Part shown: one piece after another, positions 54,737 to 63,777 of the stretch
Position numbering within the stretch: the first letter of the stretch is position 1
Layout: every line of letters starts with the position of its first letter
From: Zeimonas sp046347945
Lineage (GTDB): Bacteria > Pseudomonadota > Gammaproteobacteria > Burkholderiales > Burkholderiaceae_E
Length of the DNA stretch: 64,000 nt
Direction: 5' to 3'
Assembly (NCBI GenBank): GCA_046347945.1
Contig: JAXMFB010000017.1
Span: 25,372 to 89,371, forward strand
Position numbers and translations under genes: made by a program
Notes under the pieces: model-generated
Told to the model about the DNA's origin: nothing
Databases searched by the model: none
The model's input: the letters and a program-made list of their open reading frames with translations, nothing else

Positions 54737-55633
54737 ATGAACTTCGCACTGATCCTCTTCCTGCTGCTGGTCGTGACCTTCGCCGCCTGGCTGGCCGACC
54801 GCTTCGTGTTCCAGCGCAGGCGCCTGCGGGCCGCCGATGCGGCCGTCGCCGCGTTCGAGCGCGACGCGGCGCCGCGCCTGCGCGCATCGATGGGCGAGCC
54901 CGCGGTGGCGACCGAGCGCGAGCGGCTGCGCGCCACCCACGAAAGGCAGCCGCTGTGGCTGGAGTACACCGCGGGCCTGTTCCCGGTCATCGCGGTCGTG
55001 TTCCTGCTGCGTTCGTTCGTCGCCGAGCCGTTCAAGATCCCGTCGGAGTCGATGTTGCCGACCCTGTTCGTCGGCGACCTGATCCTGGTGAACAAGTTCA
55101 GCTACGGGGTGCGCCTGCCGGTCGTTCACACGAAAGTGCTCGACGTCGGCTCGCCGCAGCGCGGCGACGTGATGGTCTTCCGCTTCCCGCAAGATCCCTC
55201 GGTCGACTACATCAAGCGGGTGATCGGCCTGCCAGGCGATAAAATATCCTATGAAAACAAGCGCTTGGCGATCAACGGCGTGGAGGTTCCGCTTGCGCCG
55301 GCGGGCGAATTCGAGGACCGTCGGAGGCTGGCGATCTATCCGCAATATTCAGAAAAGATCGGAGATATCGCCCATAAGGTATTGACAGAATTGGATAAAC
55401 CGTCTGACATTCAACCTGTGCTGCGCTTTCCCCACTTCGACCAGTGCCATTACCACAGTCGGGGCGTCACCTGCACCGTGCCTGCGGGCCACTACTTCAT
55501 GATGGGCGACAATCGCGAGAACAGCCTGGACAGCCGGTTCTGGGGTTTCGTTCCCGAGCGCAACATCGTCGGCAAGGCCTTCTTCATCTGGATGAACTTC
55601 GGCGACCTGAGCCGCATCGGAAGGTTCCAATGA
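54737..55633 (+). CDS. lepB: Signal peptidase I
   Basis: 298 residues, anchored by N-terminal membrane helices. Catalytic Ser in PFKIPSESMLPTL, Lys in VDYIKRVIGLPGD, and the box GDNRENSLDSRFWG. It removes signal peptides in the periplasm. Two stretches (about 55239-55262 and 55338-55423) are much richer in A and T than the rest of the gene and use codons rare here. Its stop overlaps the next start. Confidence 0.96.
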   Translation: MNFALILFLLLVVTFAAWLADRFVFQRRRLRAADAAVAAFERDAAPRLRASMGEPAVATERERLRATHERQPLWLEYTAGLFPVIAVVFLLRSFVAEPFKIPSESMLPTLFVGDLILVNKFSYGVRLPVVHTKVLDVGSPQRGDVMVFRFPQDPSVDYIKRVIGLPGDKISYENKRLAINGVEVPLAPAGEFEDRRRLAIYPQYSEKIGDIAHKVLTELDKPSDIQPVLRFPHFDQCHYHSRGVTCTVPAGHYFMMGDNRENSLDSRFWGFVPERNIVGKAFFIWMNFGDLSRIGRFQ

Positions 55634-56016
55634 GTCCGATCCGCATTCCGCTTCGCTTGCACGAATCGCGCCGTCGCCAGCGCGGGCTTTCGCTGATCGG
55701 CCTGCTCGTGGTCGGCGCCCTGATCGTCTTCGCAGCGCTGCTGGCGATGAGAGTGGTGCCGTCCGCGCTCGAGTACAACGCCATCCGCGGCGCGATCACC
55801 AAGGTCGCTTCGGCGGGCGGCACGACGGTACGTGACTATCAGGTCGCGTTCGACCGCTATGCGGCGATCGACGACATCACGACGATCACCGGCAAGGACC
55901 TGGTGATCGAGAAGCGCTCGGACGGCCACACGGTGATCTCGTTCCAGTACGAGAAGCGCATTCCGTTGTTCGGTCCTGCGTCGCTGGTGATCGACTACCG
56001 GGGCAGCACGCAATGA
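55630..56016 (+). CDS. DUF4845 domain protein, single-span membrane protein
   Basis: 128 residues. ATG overlaps the lepB stop (ATGA). QRGLSLIGLLVVGALIVFAA looks like a pilin-type N-terminal helix, followed by about 80 soluble residues. Conserved between lepB and rnc in betaproteobacteria; function unknown. Confidence 0.86.
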   Translation: MSPIRIPLRLHESRRRQRGLSLIGLLVVGALIVFAALLAMRVVPSALEYNAIRGAITKVASAGGTTVRDYQVAFDRYAAIDDITTITGKDLVIEKRSDGHTVISFQYEKRIPLFGPASLVIDYRGSTQ

Positions 56017-56029
56017 AGGTGGCCGTCCC

Positions 56030-56980
56030 ATGACCCTCGACGACCTGCAGCGGCAACTCGGGCATCGCTTCTCGGATGCCTCGCTGCTGCGGCAGGCGTT
56101 GACGCATCGCAGCCACGGCCAGCCGAACAACGAGCGGCTCGAGTTTCTCGGCGACTCGGTGCTCAACTGCGTCGTCGCTGCCATGCTGTACCGCCACTTC
56201 GGGCGCATCGACGAGGGCGACCTCTCGCGCCTGCGCGCCAACCTGGTCAAGCAGCAGTCGCTGTACGAGATTGCCCAACGCCTCGGCCTGAGCCAGTACC
56301 TGCTGCTGGGCGAGGGCGAGTTGAAGAGCGGCGGCTTTCGCAGGCCGTCGATCCTCGGCGACACGCTCGAGGCGATCGTCGGCGCCGTCTTCCTGGATGC
56401 GGGCTTCGAGGCGGCGCAGTCGGTGATCGGCGCGCTGTACGAGCCGGTGCTCAGGACGGTCGATCCCCGGACCCTCGGCAAGGACGCCAAGACGCTGCTG
56501 CAGGAGTACCTGCAGGGCAAGAAGCTGCCGCTGCCGGTCTATGCGGTGGTCGCCACGCACGGGGCGGCGCACAGCCAGGTGTTCGAGGTCGAGTGCTCGA
56601 TCCCGAAGCTGAAGGTCCAGGTGCTGGGCAGCGGCGCCAGCCGGCGCGCGGCCGAGCAGGCTGCCGCCCGCGGCGCGCTCGACGCGGCGCAGGCGCTGGT
56701 GCCGGCAGGCGGGAAGCGATCGCGCGCCCGAGCCGAGCGCCCGGACAAGGCCGAACGGGCCGAGAAGGCCGAAGCCCCGGACAAGCCCGAGCCGGCCGAA
56801 CGGGGCTCGCGCGGCCTGCGCGCCGCCGCTGCGGGCGCCGCGACGGGCGCTGCGCGGCCCGACCCGGCCGCCGAGCCACGCGATGCGGCCCACGGCGACG
56901 ACGCCGCTCGAGCCGAGGCCTCCGGCCTCACGCCGCTGCCCGCCAGCCTCGAGGAATCGCGCCCGGCCCGCGCAGCCTGA
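56030..56980 (+). CDS. rnc: Ribonuclease III
   Basis: 316 residues against 226 in E. coli. Catalytic signature NERLEFLGDSVLN (about 36-48), second metal site in LGDTLEAIVGAVFLD, and a dsRNA-binding domain to about residue 225. A 90-residue tail rich in Ala, Glu, Arg and Pro follows, of unknown role. It processes rRNA and other double-stranded RNAs. Confidence 0.95.
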   Translation: MTLDDLQRQLGHRFSDASLLRQALTHRSHGQPNNERLEFLGDSVLNCVVAAMLYRHFGRIDEGDLSRLRANLVKQQSLYEIAQRLGLSQYLLLGEGELKSGGFRRPSILGDTLEAIVGAVFLDAGFEAAQSVIGALYEPVLRTVDPRTLGKDAKTLLQEYLQGKKLPLPVYAVVATHGAAHSQVFEVECSIPKLKVQVLGSGASRRAAEQAAARGALDAAQALVPAGGKRSRARAERPDKAERAEKAEAPDKPEPAERGSRGLRAAAAGAATGAARPDPAAEPRDAAHGDDAARAEASGLTPLPASLEESRPARAA

Positions 56981-56996
56981 GCCGCGCGGCCCTGCC

Positions 56997-57875
56997 ATGT
57001 TTCGCTGCGGGCATGTCGCGATCGTCGGGCGTCCCAACGTCGGCAAGTCGACGCTGCTGAACCGGCTGGTCGGCCAGAAGCTGTCGATCACCTCCGACCG
57101 GCCGCAGACCACCCGCCACCGGATCGTCGGGGTCGTCACGCGCCCCGATGCGCAGTTGCTGTTCCTGGACAGCCCCGGCTACCAGGCGCGCCCCGGCGGC
57201 GCGCTCGATCGCGTCATGAATCGCACCGCGCTGCAGGTCGCCGAGGACGCCGACGTGGTGGTGATGCTGTGCGACGGCCGCAAGTGGACGCAGGCCGACG
57301 AGCAGGTCGCGCGCCTGTTGCCGACCGACCGGCCGGTGCTGCTCGCCGTGAACAAGATCGACGCAGTGGCCGACAAGGGTCGCCTGCTCGCGCTGGTCGA
57401 GCGGGCGCGGCACTGCCGCGAGTTCGACGAGGTGGTGCCGATCAGCGCGCGCACCGGCCGCCAGGTCGACCTGCTGCTCGACCTGTGCGCCGCGCGCCTG
57501 CCCGAAGGGCCGGCGCAGTTCGACGCCGACGCGCTGACCGACCGCAGCGAACGGTTCCTGGCGGCCGAGCTGATCCGCGAGAAGCTGTTTCGCCAACTCG
57601 GCGACGAGTTGCCCTATGCAAGCACGGTCGAGATCGAGCGGTTCGAGGAAACGCCGAAGCTGCGCCGCGTGCACGCCGCGATCCTCGTCGATCGCGAGAG
57701 CCAGAGGCCGATCGTGCTGGGCGCGGGCGGCGAGCGGATCAAGCGCATCGCGACCGAGGCGCGCATCGACCTCGAGAAGCTGTTCGGCGCGAAGGTCTAC
57801 CTCGAGCTGTTCGTCAAGGTGAAGTCGGGCTGGGCGGGCAGCGAACAGAGCCTGCGGGCCTATGGCTACGAGTAG
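56997..57875 (+). CDS. era: GTPase Era
   Basis: 292 residues from ATG 56997. G1 GRPNVGKSTLLN, G2 TTRHR, G3 DSPGYQ, G4 NKID, then a C-terminal KH domain with GERIKRIATEARIDLEKL. It matures 16S rRNA and the 30S subunit. The frame is open to 56883 inside rnc, but that start adds non-conserved residues. It overlaps recO by 14 bases. Confidence 0.96.
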   Translation: MFRCGHVAIVGRPNVGKSTLLNRLVGQKLSITSDRPQTTRHRIVGVVTRPDAQLLFLDSPGYQARPGGALDRVMNRTALQVAEDADVVVMLCDGRKWTQADEQVARLLPTDRPVLLAVNKIDAVADKGRLLALVERARHCREFDEVVPISARTGRQVDLLLDLCAARLPEGPAQFDADALTDRSERFLAAELIREKLFRQLGDELPYASTVEIERFEETPKLRRVHAAILVDRESQRPIVLGAGGERIKRIATEARIDLEKLFGAKVYLELFVKVKSGWAGSEQSLRAYGYE

Positions 57876-58581
57876 GATGCAGGAACCGGCCTGGCTGCTG
57901 CACTCGACGCCGTACCGGGAAACCAGCCTGATCGTGGACCTGTTCACCCGCGAGCACGGGCGGATCGCGGCGGTGGCCAAGGGGGCCAAGCGTCCCCGCT
58001 CGGCGCTTCGGGCGGTGCTGCTGCAGTTCCAGCCGCTGCTGGTCGCCTATGCCGGCCAGCGCGAGTTGCGAACGCTGACCGGCGTCGAGTGGACCGGCGG
58101 CCAGGCGGCGCCCGAGGGCGACGCGTTGCTGTGCGCGTTCTACCTGAACGAGTTGCTGATCCGGTTGCTGCCGCGCGAGGACCCGCATCCGCCGCTGGTC
58201 GACGCCTACGCCGAGGCGATCGCCGGACTGGCCGGCGGCGCGGCGCTCGACGAGACGCTGCGCCGCTTCGAGTGGCAGCTGCTGCGCGAGATCGGCTATG
58301 CGCCCGACCTGGGCCGCGACGCGGCGGGCCGGCCGATCGAGGCGGGCCGGCGCTACCGCTGGAGCCCGTCCGATGGCTTCGTCGCCGAGGAGCCGTCCGC
58401 CGGCCGCCATGCCGAGGCAGCGATCAGCGGCGCGACGCTGGCCGAGCTCGCCGCGGGGCGGTTCGTCTCCGCGGCGGGCCGGCAGCAGGCAAAATACCTG
58501 ACGCGCGCGATCCTCTCGCATCACCTGGAAGGCGCGCCGCTGAACACCCGGCAGATCCTGATCGACCTGCAGAAGCTCTGA
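57862..58581 (+). CDS. recO: DNA repair protein RecO
   Basis: 239 residues. N-terminal OB-fold region EPAWLLHSTPYRETSLIVDL and VAKGAKRPRSALRAVLLQF, then a helical C-terminal domain without the Zn cysteines. Start at 57862 or at ATG 57877. It loads RecA with RecR in gap repair. era-recO-pdxJ order is conserved. Confidence 0.93.
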   Translation: MATSRMQEPAWLLHSTPYRETSLIVDLFTREHGRIAAVAKGAKRPRSALRAVLLQFQPLLVAYAGQRELRTLTGVEWTGGQAAPEGDALLCAFYLNELLIRLLPREDPHPPLVDAYAEAIAGLAGGAALDETLRRFEWQLLREIGYAPDLGRDAAGRPIEAGRRYRWSPSDGFVAEEPSAGRHAEAAISGATLAELAAGRFVSAAGRQQAKYLTRAILSHHLEGAPLNTRQILIDLQKL

Positions 58582-58615
58582 ACCGCCGCCTCGGCCCAGC
58601 CCGGATCCCCCCGCC

Positions 58616-59374
58616 ATGATCGAACTCGGCGTCAATATCGACCACGTCGCCACGGTGCGACAGGCGCGCCGCACCTACGAGCCCGACCCCGTCTGGGCGG
58701 CGGTGGAAGCGCACCTGGGTGGCGCCGACGGCATCACCGTGCACCTGCGCGAGGACCGGCGGCACATCCAGGACGCCGACGTGCGCAGGCTTCGCGAGCT
58801 CACGCACATCAAGCTGAACCTCGAGATGGCCGCCACCGACGAGATGATCGACATCGCGCTGCAGCTGCGCCCGGAGATGGCGATGCTGGTGCCCGAGGGC
58901 CGCCACGAGATCACCACCGAGGGGGGGCTGGACATCGCGGCCCAGACGGGCCGGCTCGGGAAGGTGGTGGCGAAGCTCGCCGAAGCGGGCATCGTCAGCA
59001 GCGTGTTCATCGACGCCGAGTTGCGCCAGGTCGAGGCGGCGGCGCGGATCGGCGCGCGCGTCTGCGAGCTGCACACCGGGCCGTACGCGCACGCTTTCCA
59101 CTCGCAGGGGCGTGACGCCGAAAGCCCCCCGGTGCTGGCCGAACTGGCCAGGCTGCGCGACGCCGGCGCCGCGATCCGCGGGCTGGGCATGCGTTTCAAC
59201 GCCGGACACGCGCTGAACTACTTCAACGTGCAGCCGGTGGCGGCGCTGCCCGGCGTGCGCGAGCTGCACATCGGACACGCGATCGTCTCGCGTGCGCTGT
59301 TCGTCGGCATGCGCGAGGCGGTGCGCGAGATGAAGCGCCTGATCCGCGAGGGCGCCGCGGGCTGCGCCGCATGA
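58616..59374 (+). CDS. pdxJ: Pyridoxine 5'-phosphate synthase
   Basis: 252 residues, TIM barrel. ELGVNIDHVATVRQAR, DGITVHLREDRRHI, KLNLEMAAT and LHTGPYAHAF are PdxJ motifs. It makes pyridoxine phosphate, the source of PLP for the PLP proteins at 3797 and 10860. The stop overlaps the acpS start. Confidence 0.96.
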   Translation: MIELGVNIDHVATVRQARRTYEPDPVWAAVEAHLGGADGITVHLREDRRHIQDADVRRLRELTHIKLNLEMAATDEMIDIALQLRPEMAMLVPEGRHEITTEGGLDIAAQTGRLGKVVAKLAEAGIVSSVFIDAELRQVEAAARIGARVCELHTGPYAHAFHSQGRDAESPPVLAELARLRDAGAAIRGLGMRFNAGHALNYFNVQPVAALPGVRELHIGHAIVSRALFVGMREAVREMKRLIREGAAGCAA

Positions 59375-59778
59375 TCTACGGAATCGGCACCGACATCGTG
59401 ATGGTCGCGCGGGTACAGGGCCTGCTCGACCGCTACGGCGAGCGCTTCGCGCGGCGCGTGCTCGGGCCCGACGAGCTGGTCGAGTACCAGCGCCGCCTGG
59501 ACAAGGCCGGACACGGCAACGGCTATGCCGCGCGCTACCTCGCCAAGCGCTTTGCGGCGAAGGAGGCGTTCAGCAAGGCGCTGGGGCTGGGGCTGCGCGG
59601 CCCCATGACGCTGCTGTCGCTGCAGGTGCTCAACGATGCCCGCGGCCGGCCGGTGGCGAGCGCGCGCAACGAGCTCGAGCCGTACCTGCGCGAGCGCGGA
59701 CTGGTCGCGCACGTCTCGCTGTCGGACGAGGTCGACAGCGCGGTGGCGTTCGTGATCCTCGAGCAGAAGGAGCACTGA
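59371..59778 (+). CDS. acpS: Holo-[acyl-carrier-protein] synthase
   Basis: 135 residues. MIYGIGTDIVMVARV with the metal-binding Asp, and RFAAKEAFSKALGLGL. It adds phosphopantetheine to the ACP encoded at 49225. ATGA overlap with pdxJ; the stop shares a base with nagZ. Confidence 0.95.
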   Translation: MIYGIGTDIVMVARVQGLLDRYGERFARRVLGPDELVEYQRRLDKAGHGNGYAARYLAKRFAAKEAFSKALGLGLRGPMTLLSLQVLNDARGRPVASARNELEPYLRERGLVAHVSLSDEVDSAVAFVILEQKEH

Positions 59779-60782
59779 TGGAGCGGGCGGGGCAGGCAGG
59801 GCAGGTGGACGCGCAGGCGGCGCACGAAGGCCGGGTGAAGCTGCGCCGCGGACCGGTGGTCGTCGACGTTCAGGGCGTCGCGCTCGACGACGCCGAGCGG
59901 GCGCGGCTGATGCACCCGCTGGTCGGCGGGGTGATCCTCTTCGCGCGCAACTTCGAGTCGCGCAAGCAGGTGGCGCGCCTGTGCGACGCGATCCACGCGC
60001 TGCGCCGGCCCAAGCTGCTGGTCTGTGTCGACCACGAGGGCGGGCGAGTGCAGCGCTTCCACAAGGGGTTCACGCGCGTGCCGCCGATGCGCGAGCTCGG
60101 CCGCCTGTGGGACCGCGACGTCCTCGGCGCGTGCCGGCGTGCGACCGAGGTCGGCCAGACGATCGGGCGCGAGCTGCGCGAGGTCGGCGTCGACCTCAGC
60201 TTCACGCCGGTGCTCGACCTCGACTGGGGCCGCTCGGGGGTCATCGGCGACCGGGCGTTTCACGTCGACCCGCGCGTCGTCGCGATGCTGGCGCGCTGCC
60301 TGACCCACGGCCTGCTGTTGTCGGGCATGGCCAATTGCGGCAAGCATTTCCCGGGCCACGGCTGGGCGCAGGCCGACTCGCACGTCGCGGCTCCGCGCGA
60401 CGATCGCGACCTGCAGGCGCTGCTCGCCCACGACGCTGCACCGTACGGCTGGCTGGGCGATACGCTGCTGTCCGTGATGCCTGCCCACGTCGTCTATCCG
60501 CAGGTCGATGCCCAGCCGGCGGGTTTCTCCCGGCGCTGGCTGCGCGATATCCTGCGCCGCAAGCTCGGCTTCCAGGGGCTCGTCTTCAGCGACGACCTGA
60601 CCATGGAAGGGGCGTCGGTCGCCGGCGACATCGTCGCGCGCGGCCGCGCGGCGCTCGCCGCGGGCTGCGACATGGTTCTGGTCTGCAATCGGCCCGACCT
60701 CGCCGACCAGCTGCTGGACGGGCTCGACTGGAGCCCGTCGGCGCGCTTCGACAGGCGGCTGAAGGCGCTGTTCCGCGACTGA
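59778..60782 (+). CDS. nagZ: Beta-N-acetylhexosaminidase (glycoside hydrolase family 3)
   Basis: 334 residues. CVDHEGGRVQRF, DLSFTPVLDLDWG, CGKHFPGHGWAQADSH (catalytic His loop), and FSDDLTMEGA with the nucleophile Asp. It cleaves GlcNAc from muropeptides in the cytoplasm for cell-wall recycling. Confidence 0.95.
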   Translation: MERAGQAGQVDAQAAHEGRVKLRRGPVVVDVQGVALDDAERARLMHPLVGGVILFARNFESRKQVARLCDAIHALRRPKLLVCVDHEGGRVQRFHKGFTRVPPMRELGRLWDRDVLGACRRATEVGQTIGRELREVGVDLSFTPVLDLDWGRSGVIGDRAFHVDPRVVAMLARCLTHGLLLSGMANCGKHFPGHGWAQADSHVAAPRDDRDLQALLAHDAAPYGWLGDTLLSVMPAHVVYPQVDAQPAGFSRRWLRDILRRKLGFQGLVFSDDLTMEGASVAGDIVARGRAALAAGCDMVLVCNRPDLADQLLDGLDWSPSARFDRRLKALFRD

Positions 60783-60798
60783 GCGCGGCGAGGAACCG

Positions 60799-62652
60799 GT
60801 GACGAAGGGACCCGATCCCCAGGCGGACACCCCGCAGGCGGAGTCCTTCGACCTGCGCGACTTCCTCGCGCGCCTGCCGAACCGTCCGGGCGTGTACCGG
60901 ATGATCGGCGCCGGCGACGCGGTGCTCTACGTCGGCAAGGCGCGCGACCTGAAGAAGCGCGTGTCCTCGTACTTCACGCGCAGCCAGCAGAGCCCGCGCA
61001 TCGCACACATGCTCGAGCGCGTCGTGCGCGTCGAGACCACGGTAACGCGCTCCGAGGCCGAGGCGCTGCTGCTCGAGAACAACCTGATCAAGACCGCGGC
61101 GCCGCGCTACAACATCCTGTTTCGCGACGACAAGTCGTACCCGTACCTGAAGCTCACTGGCCACGAGTTCCCGCGCATCGTCTACTACCGGGGTGCCGTC
61201 GACAAGCGCAACCGCTACTTCGGGCCGTATCCGAACGCGTGGTCGGTGCGCGAGGCGATCCAGGCGCTGCAGAAGGTGTTCCGGCTTCGCACCTGTGAGG
61301 ACTCGGTGTTCGCGAACCGGTCGCGGCCCTGCCTGCTGCACCAGATCGGGCGCTGCAGCGCGCCCTGCGTGGGGCGGATCGACGCGCGCGGCTACGCCGA
61401 GGACGTCGAAGCCGCGGCGCGGTTCCTGCAGGGCGGCCAGCGCGAGGTGCTGGCCGACATCGAGGCGAAGATGCACGCGGCGGCGGCCGAACTCCGGTTC
61501 GAGGAGGCGGCGCAATTGCGCGACCGGCTCGGCGCGCTGGCGCGGATGCAGTCCCGGCAGTCGATGGAGGCGGCGCAGGACGTCGATGCGGACATCGTCG
61601 CAGCCGTCGTGCGCGGCGGCCGCGCCTGCGTGAACCTGGCGATGGTGCGCGGCGGTCGCCACCTCGGCGACAAGGCCTGGTTCCCCGCGCACGCCGCCGA
61701 AGGCGGCGAGATGGCGACGCCGGCCGAGATCGTCGAAGCCTTCGTTGCCCAGCACTACGACGGGATGCCGGTGCCGCCCGTGCTGGTGGTCGACGGCGTC
61801 GCGCCGGACGAGGCGCTGCTCGACTGGCTGCAGCAGCAGGCCGGCCACCCGGTGCAGTGGATCCGCCAGCCGCAGGGAATGCGCCGCGAGTGGCTCGATC
61901 TCGCGCGGCAGAATGCGCAGCTGGCGATTGCGCGCTTGCTCTCGGAGGAGGGCTCGCAGAAGGAGCGCACGCGCGCGCTGGCCCGCACGCTCGGGCTGGA
62001 CGACGGCGGCGACCTCGACCGCTTGCGCGTCGAGTGCTTCGACATCAGCCACACGATGGGCGAGGCGACGCAGGCGTCGTGCGTCGTGTACCAGCACCAC
62101 GCGATGCAGCGCGGCGAATATCGCCGCTTCAACATCGAAGGCATCGTCGGCGGCGACGACCCGGCCGCGATGCGGCAGGTACTCACGCGGCGCTATTCGG
62201 ACGCGCCGGTGCCCGACGTCGTGCTGATCGACGGCGGCGCGACGCAGGTCGGCGCGGCGCGCCAGGTGTTCGAGGAGCTCGGCGCCGACGTGTCGGCGCT
62301 GGTCGGCGTGGCCAAGGGCGAGGGACGCAAGGTCGGGCTCGAGACGCTGGTGTTCGGCGACGGCCGTGCGCCGATCGTGCCCGGGCGCGACTCGGCAGCG
62401 CTGATGCTCGTTGCGCAGATCCGCGACGAAGCGCACCGGTTCGCGATCACCGGGATGCGCTCGCGCCGCGCGAAGGCGCGCACGGGCTCGCGGCTGGACG
62501 AGATCGACGGCATCGGCCCGAAGCGCCGCCAGCGCCTGCTCGCGCGTTTCGGCGGGCTGCGTGGCATCATGGCGGCAAGCGTCGAGGACCTCGCCTCGGT
62601 GGAGGGCGTTTCCCGGGCGCTTGCCGAAGAGATCTATCGACGACTGCACTGA
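60799..62652 (+). CDS. uvrC: Excinuclease ABC subunit C
   Basis: 617 residues from GTG 60799, with GAGGAA upstream. GIY-YIG nuclease domain (GVYRMIGAGDAVLYVGKA), UvrB-binding UVR motif (about 220-255), RNase H-like domain with ECFDISHTMGEATQASCVV, and C-terminal helix-hairpin-helix repeats. It makes both cuts in nucleotide excision repair. Confidence 0.96.
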   Translation: MTKGPDPQADTPQAESFDLRDFLARLPNRPGVYRMIGAGDAVLYVGKARDLKKRVSSYFTRSQQSPRIAHMLERVVRVETTVTRSEAEALLLENNLIKTAAPRYNILFRDDKSYPYLKLTGHEFPRIVYYRGAVDKRNRYFGPYPNAWSVREAIQALQKVFRLRTCEDSVFANRSRPCLLHQIGRCSAPCVGRIDARGYAEDVEAAARFLQGGQREVLADIEAKMHAAAAELRFEEAAQLRDRLGALARMQSRQSMEAAQDVDADIVAAVVRGGRACVNLAMVRGGRHLGDKAWFPAHAAEGGEMATPAEIVEAFVAQHYDGMPVPPVLVVDGVAPDEALLDWLQQQAGHPVQWIRQPQGMRREWLDLARQNAQLAIARLLSEEGSQKERTRALARTLGLDDGGDLDRLRVECFDISHTMGEATQASCVVYQHHAMQRGEYRRFNIEGIVGGDDPAAMRQVLTRRYSDAPVPDVVLIDGGATQVGAARQVFEELGADVSALVGVAKGEGRKVGLETLVFGDGRAPIVPGRDSAALMLVAQIRDEAHRFAITGMRSRRAKARTGSRLDEIDGIGPKRRQRLLARFGGLRGIMAASVEDLASVEGVSRALAEEIYRRLH

Positions 62653-62707
62653 TACCTGCGCGATCGCGGCCGCCCGTCGCGGGCTGCGGTCGCCGGCCCG
62701 TCCGAAC

Positions 62708-63292
62708 ATGCCCTGGAACCTTCCAACCCTGCTCACCTGGACGCGCGTCGTCGCGATACCGCTGCTGGTCGCGGTGTTCTTCCTGCCGGTTGCGCCGTTC
62801 ACGCAGAACGTGCTGGCCACGGCAGTGTTCGTCGCCGCCGCGATCACCGACTGGCTCGACGGCTGGCTCGCCCGGCGCTGGGGACAGACCTCGGCCTTCG
62901 GCGCGTTCCTCGATCCGGTCGCCGACAAGCTGATCGTCTGCGTGGCCCTGGTGATGCTCGTCGATCATCACCGCGTCGACGCGATCGTCGCGGCGATCAT
63001 CGTCGGGCGCGAGCTGACGATCTCGGCGTTGCGCGAGTGGATGGCGCAGATGGGCGCGCGCGCCAGCGTCGCGGTCCACTCGATCGGCAAGTTCAAGACC
63101 GTCGCCCAGCTGGTCGCGATCCCGATGCTGCTCTACGACGGGCGCCTCAGCGGCCTGTTCCACACGCGCCCGCTCGGCACCTGGCTGATCTGGGTCGCCG
63201 CGGTGCTCACGGTCTGGTCGATGCTGTACTACCTGCGCCAGGCGTGGCCGGTGCTGCGCGACGGCGGCAAGCATGGCGACCGCCAGAGCTGA
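62708..63292 (+). CDS. pgsA: CDP-diacylglycerol-glycerol-3-phosphate 3-phosphatidyltransferase
   Basis: 194 residues, several membrane helices. CDP-alcohol phosphotransferase signature DWLDGWLARRWGQTSAFG then FLDPVADK. It makes phosphatidylglycerol phosphate. The uvrC-pgsA-tRNA order is shared with E. coli. Confidence 0.95.
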   Translation: MPWNLPTLLTWTRVVAIPLLVAVFFLPVAPFTQNVLATAVFVAAAITDWLDGWLARRWGQTSAFGAFLDPVADKLIVCVALVMLVDHHRVDAIVAAIIVGRELTISALREWMAQMGARASVAVHSIGKFKTVAQLVAIPMLLYDGRLSGLFHTRPLGTWLIWVAAVLTVWSMLYYLRQAWPVLRDGGKHGDRQS

Positions 63293-63318
63293 GGGCCACC
63301 TCGGCGGGCGGGCGCGGT

Positions 63319-63346
63319 TTGACAGGCCGGAGTGCCGGGCTATAAT
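63319..63346 (+). promoter_or_regulatory. Consensus sigma-70 promoter of tRNA-Gly
   Basis: TTGACA (63319-63324), 16-bp spacer, TATAAT (63341-63346). Both hexamers are perfect. The -10 ends 15 bases before the tRNA. Confidence 0.92.
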
Positions 63347-63361
63347 TGCAGGCTTCCGAGC

Positions 63362-63437
63362 GCGGGAGTAGCTCAGTTGGTAGAGCGCAACCTTGCCAAG
63401 GTTGAGGTCGCGAGTTCGAGACTCGTCTCCCGCTCCA
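63362..63437 (+). tRNA. tRNA-Gly(GCC)
   Basis: 76 nt. Acceptor GCGGGAG with CTCCCGC, U discriminator, encoded CCA. Anticodon stem-loop CAACC-TTGCCAA-GGTTG, anticodon GCC at 63395-63397. T arm with GTTCGAG. Confidence 0.97.
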
Positions 63438-63444
63438 GTTCCTG

Positions 63445-63469
63445 AAGGGAAGCCCGCGCTTCCCTTTTT
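63445..63469 (+). terminator. Intrinsic terminator between tRNA-Gly and tRNA-Cys
   Basis: GGGAAGC-CCGC-GCTTCCC followed by TTTTTC; flanking A residues can pair with the first Ts. It lies just after the tRNA-Gly CCA. Confidence 0.82.
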
Positions 63470-63512
63470 CTTTACCGCCGCCTTGGCCCTCGCCGGCGCG
63501 GCGCGCACACCC

Positions 63513-63586
63513 GGCGGGGTGGCAGAGTGGTTATGCAGCGGCCTGCAAAGCCGTGTACGCCGGTTCGATTCCGACCTCCGCCTCCA
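63513..63586 (+). tRNA. tRNA-Cys(GCA)
   Basis: 74 nt. Acceptor GGCGGGG with CTCCGCC (one G-U pair), U discriminator usual for tRNA-Cys, encoded CCA. Loop CTGCAAA with anticodon GCA at 63545-63547. No promoter is seen between the preceding terminator and this gene. Confidence 0.95.
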
Positions 63587-63777
63587 GTCCTTCGATCGTC
63601 CAGCCTGCCGGACCCTCCGGCCACCGTCTACGGCCAGCCGCGGCGCGCCGGCCCGCGCCCGCCCGCGCTGGGGGCCGTGCTAAGCTGCCGCGCACTCCCG
63701 GCCCCGGGGAAGCGCTCTCAGCATCGGCCGGGAACCGCGGCCCGCGGCGCCGCGATCGCACCCGCCTGGAGACAACG

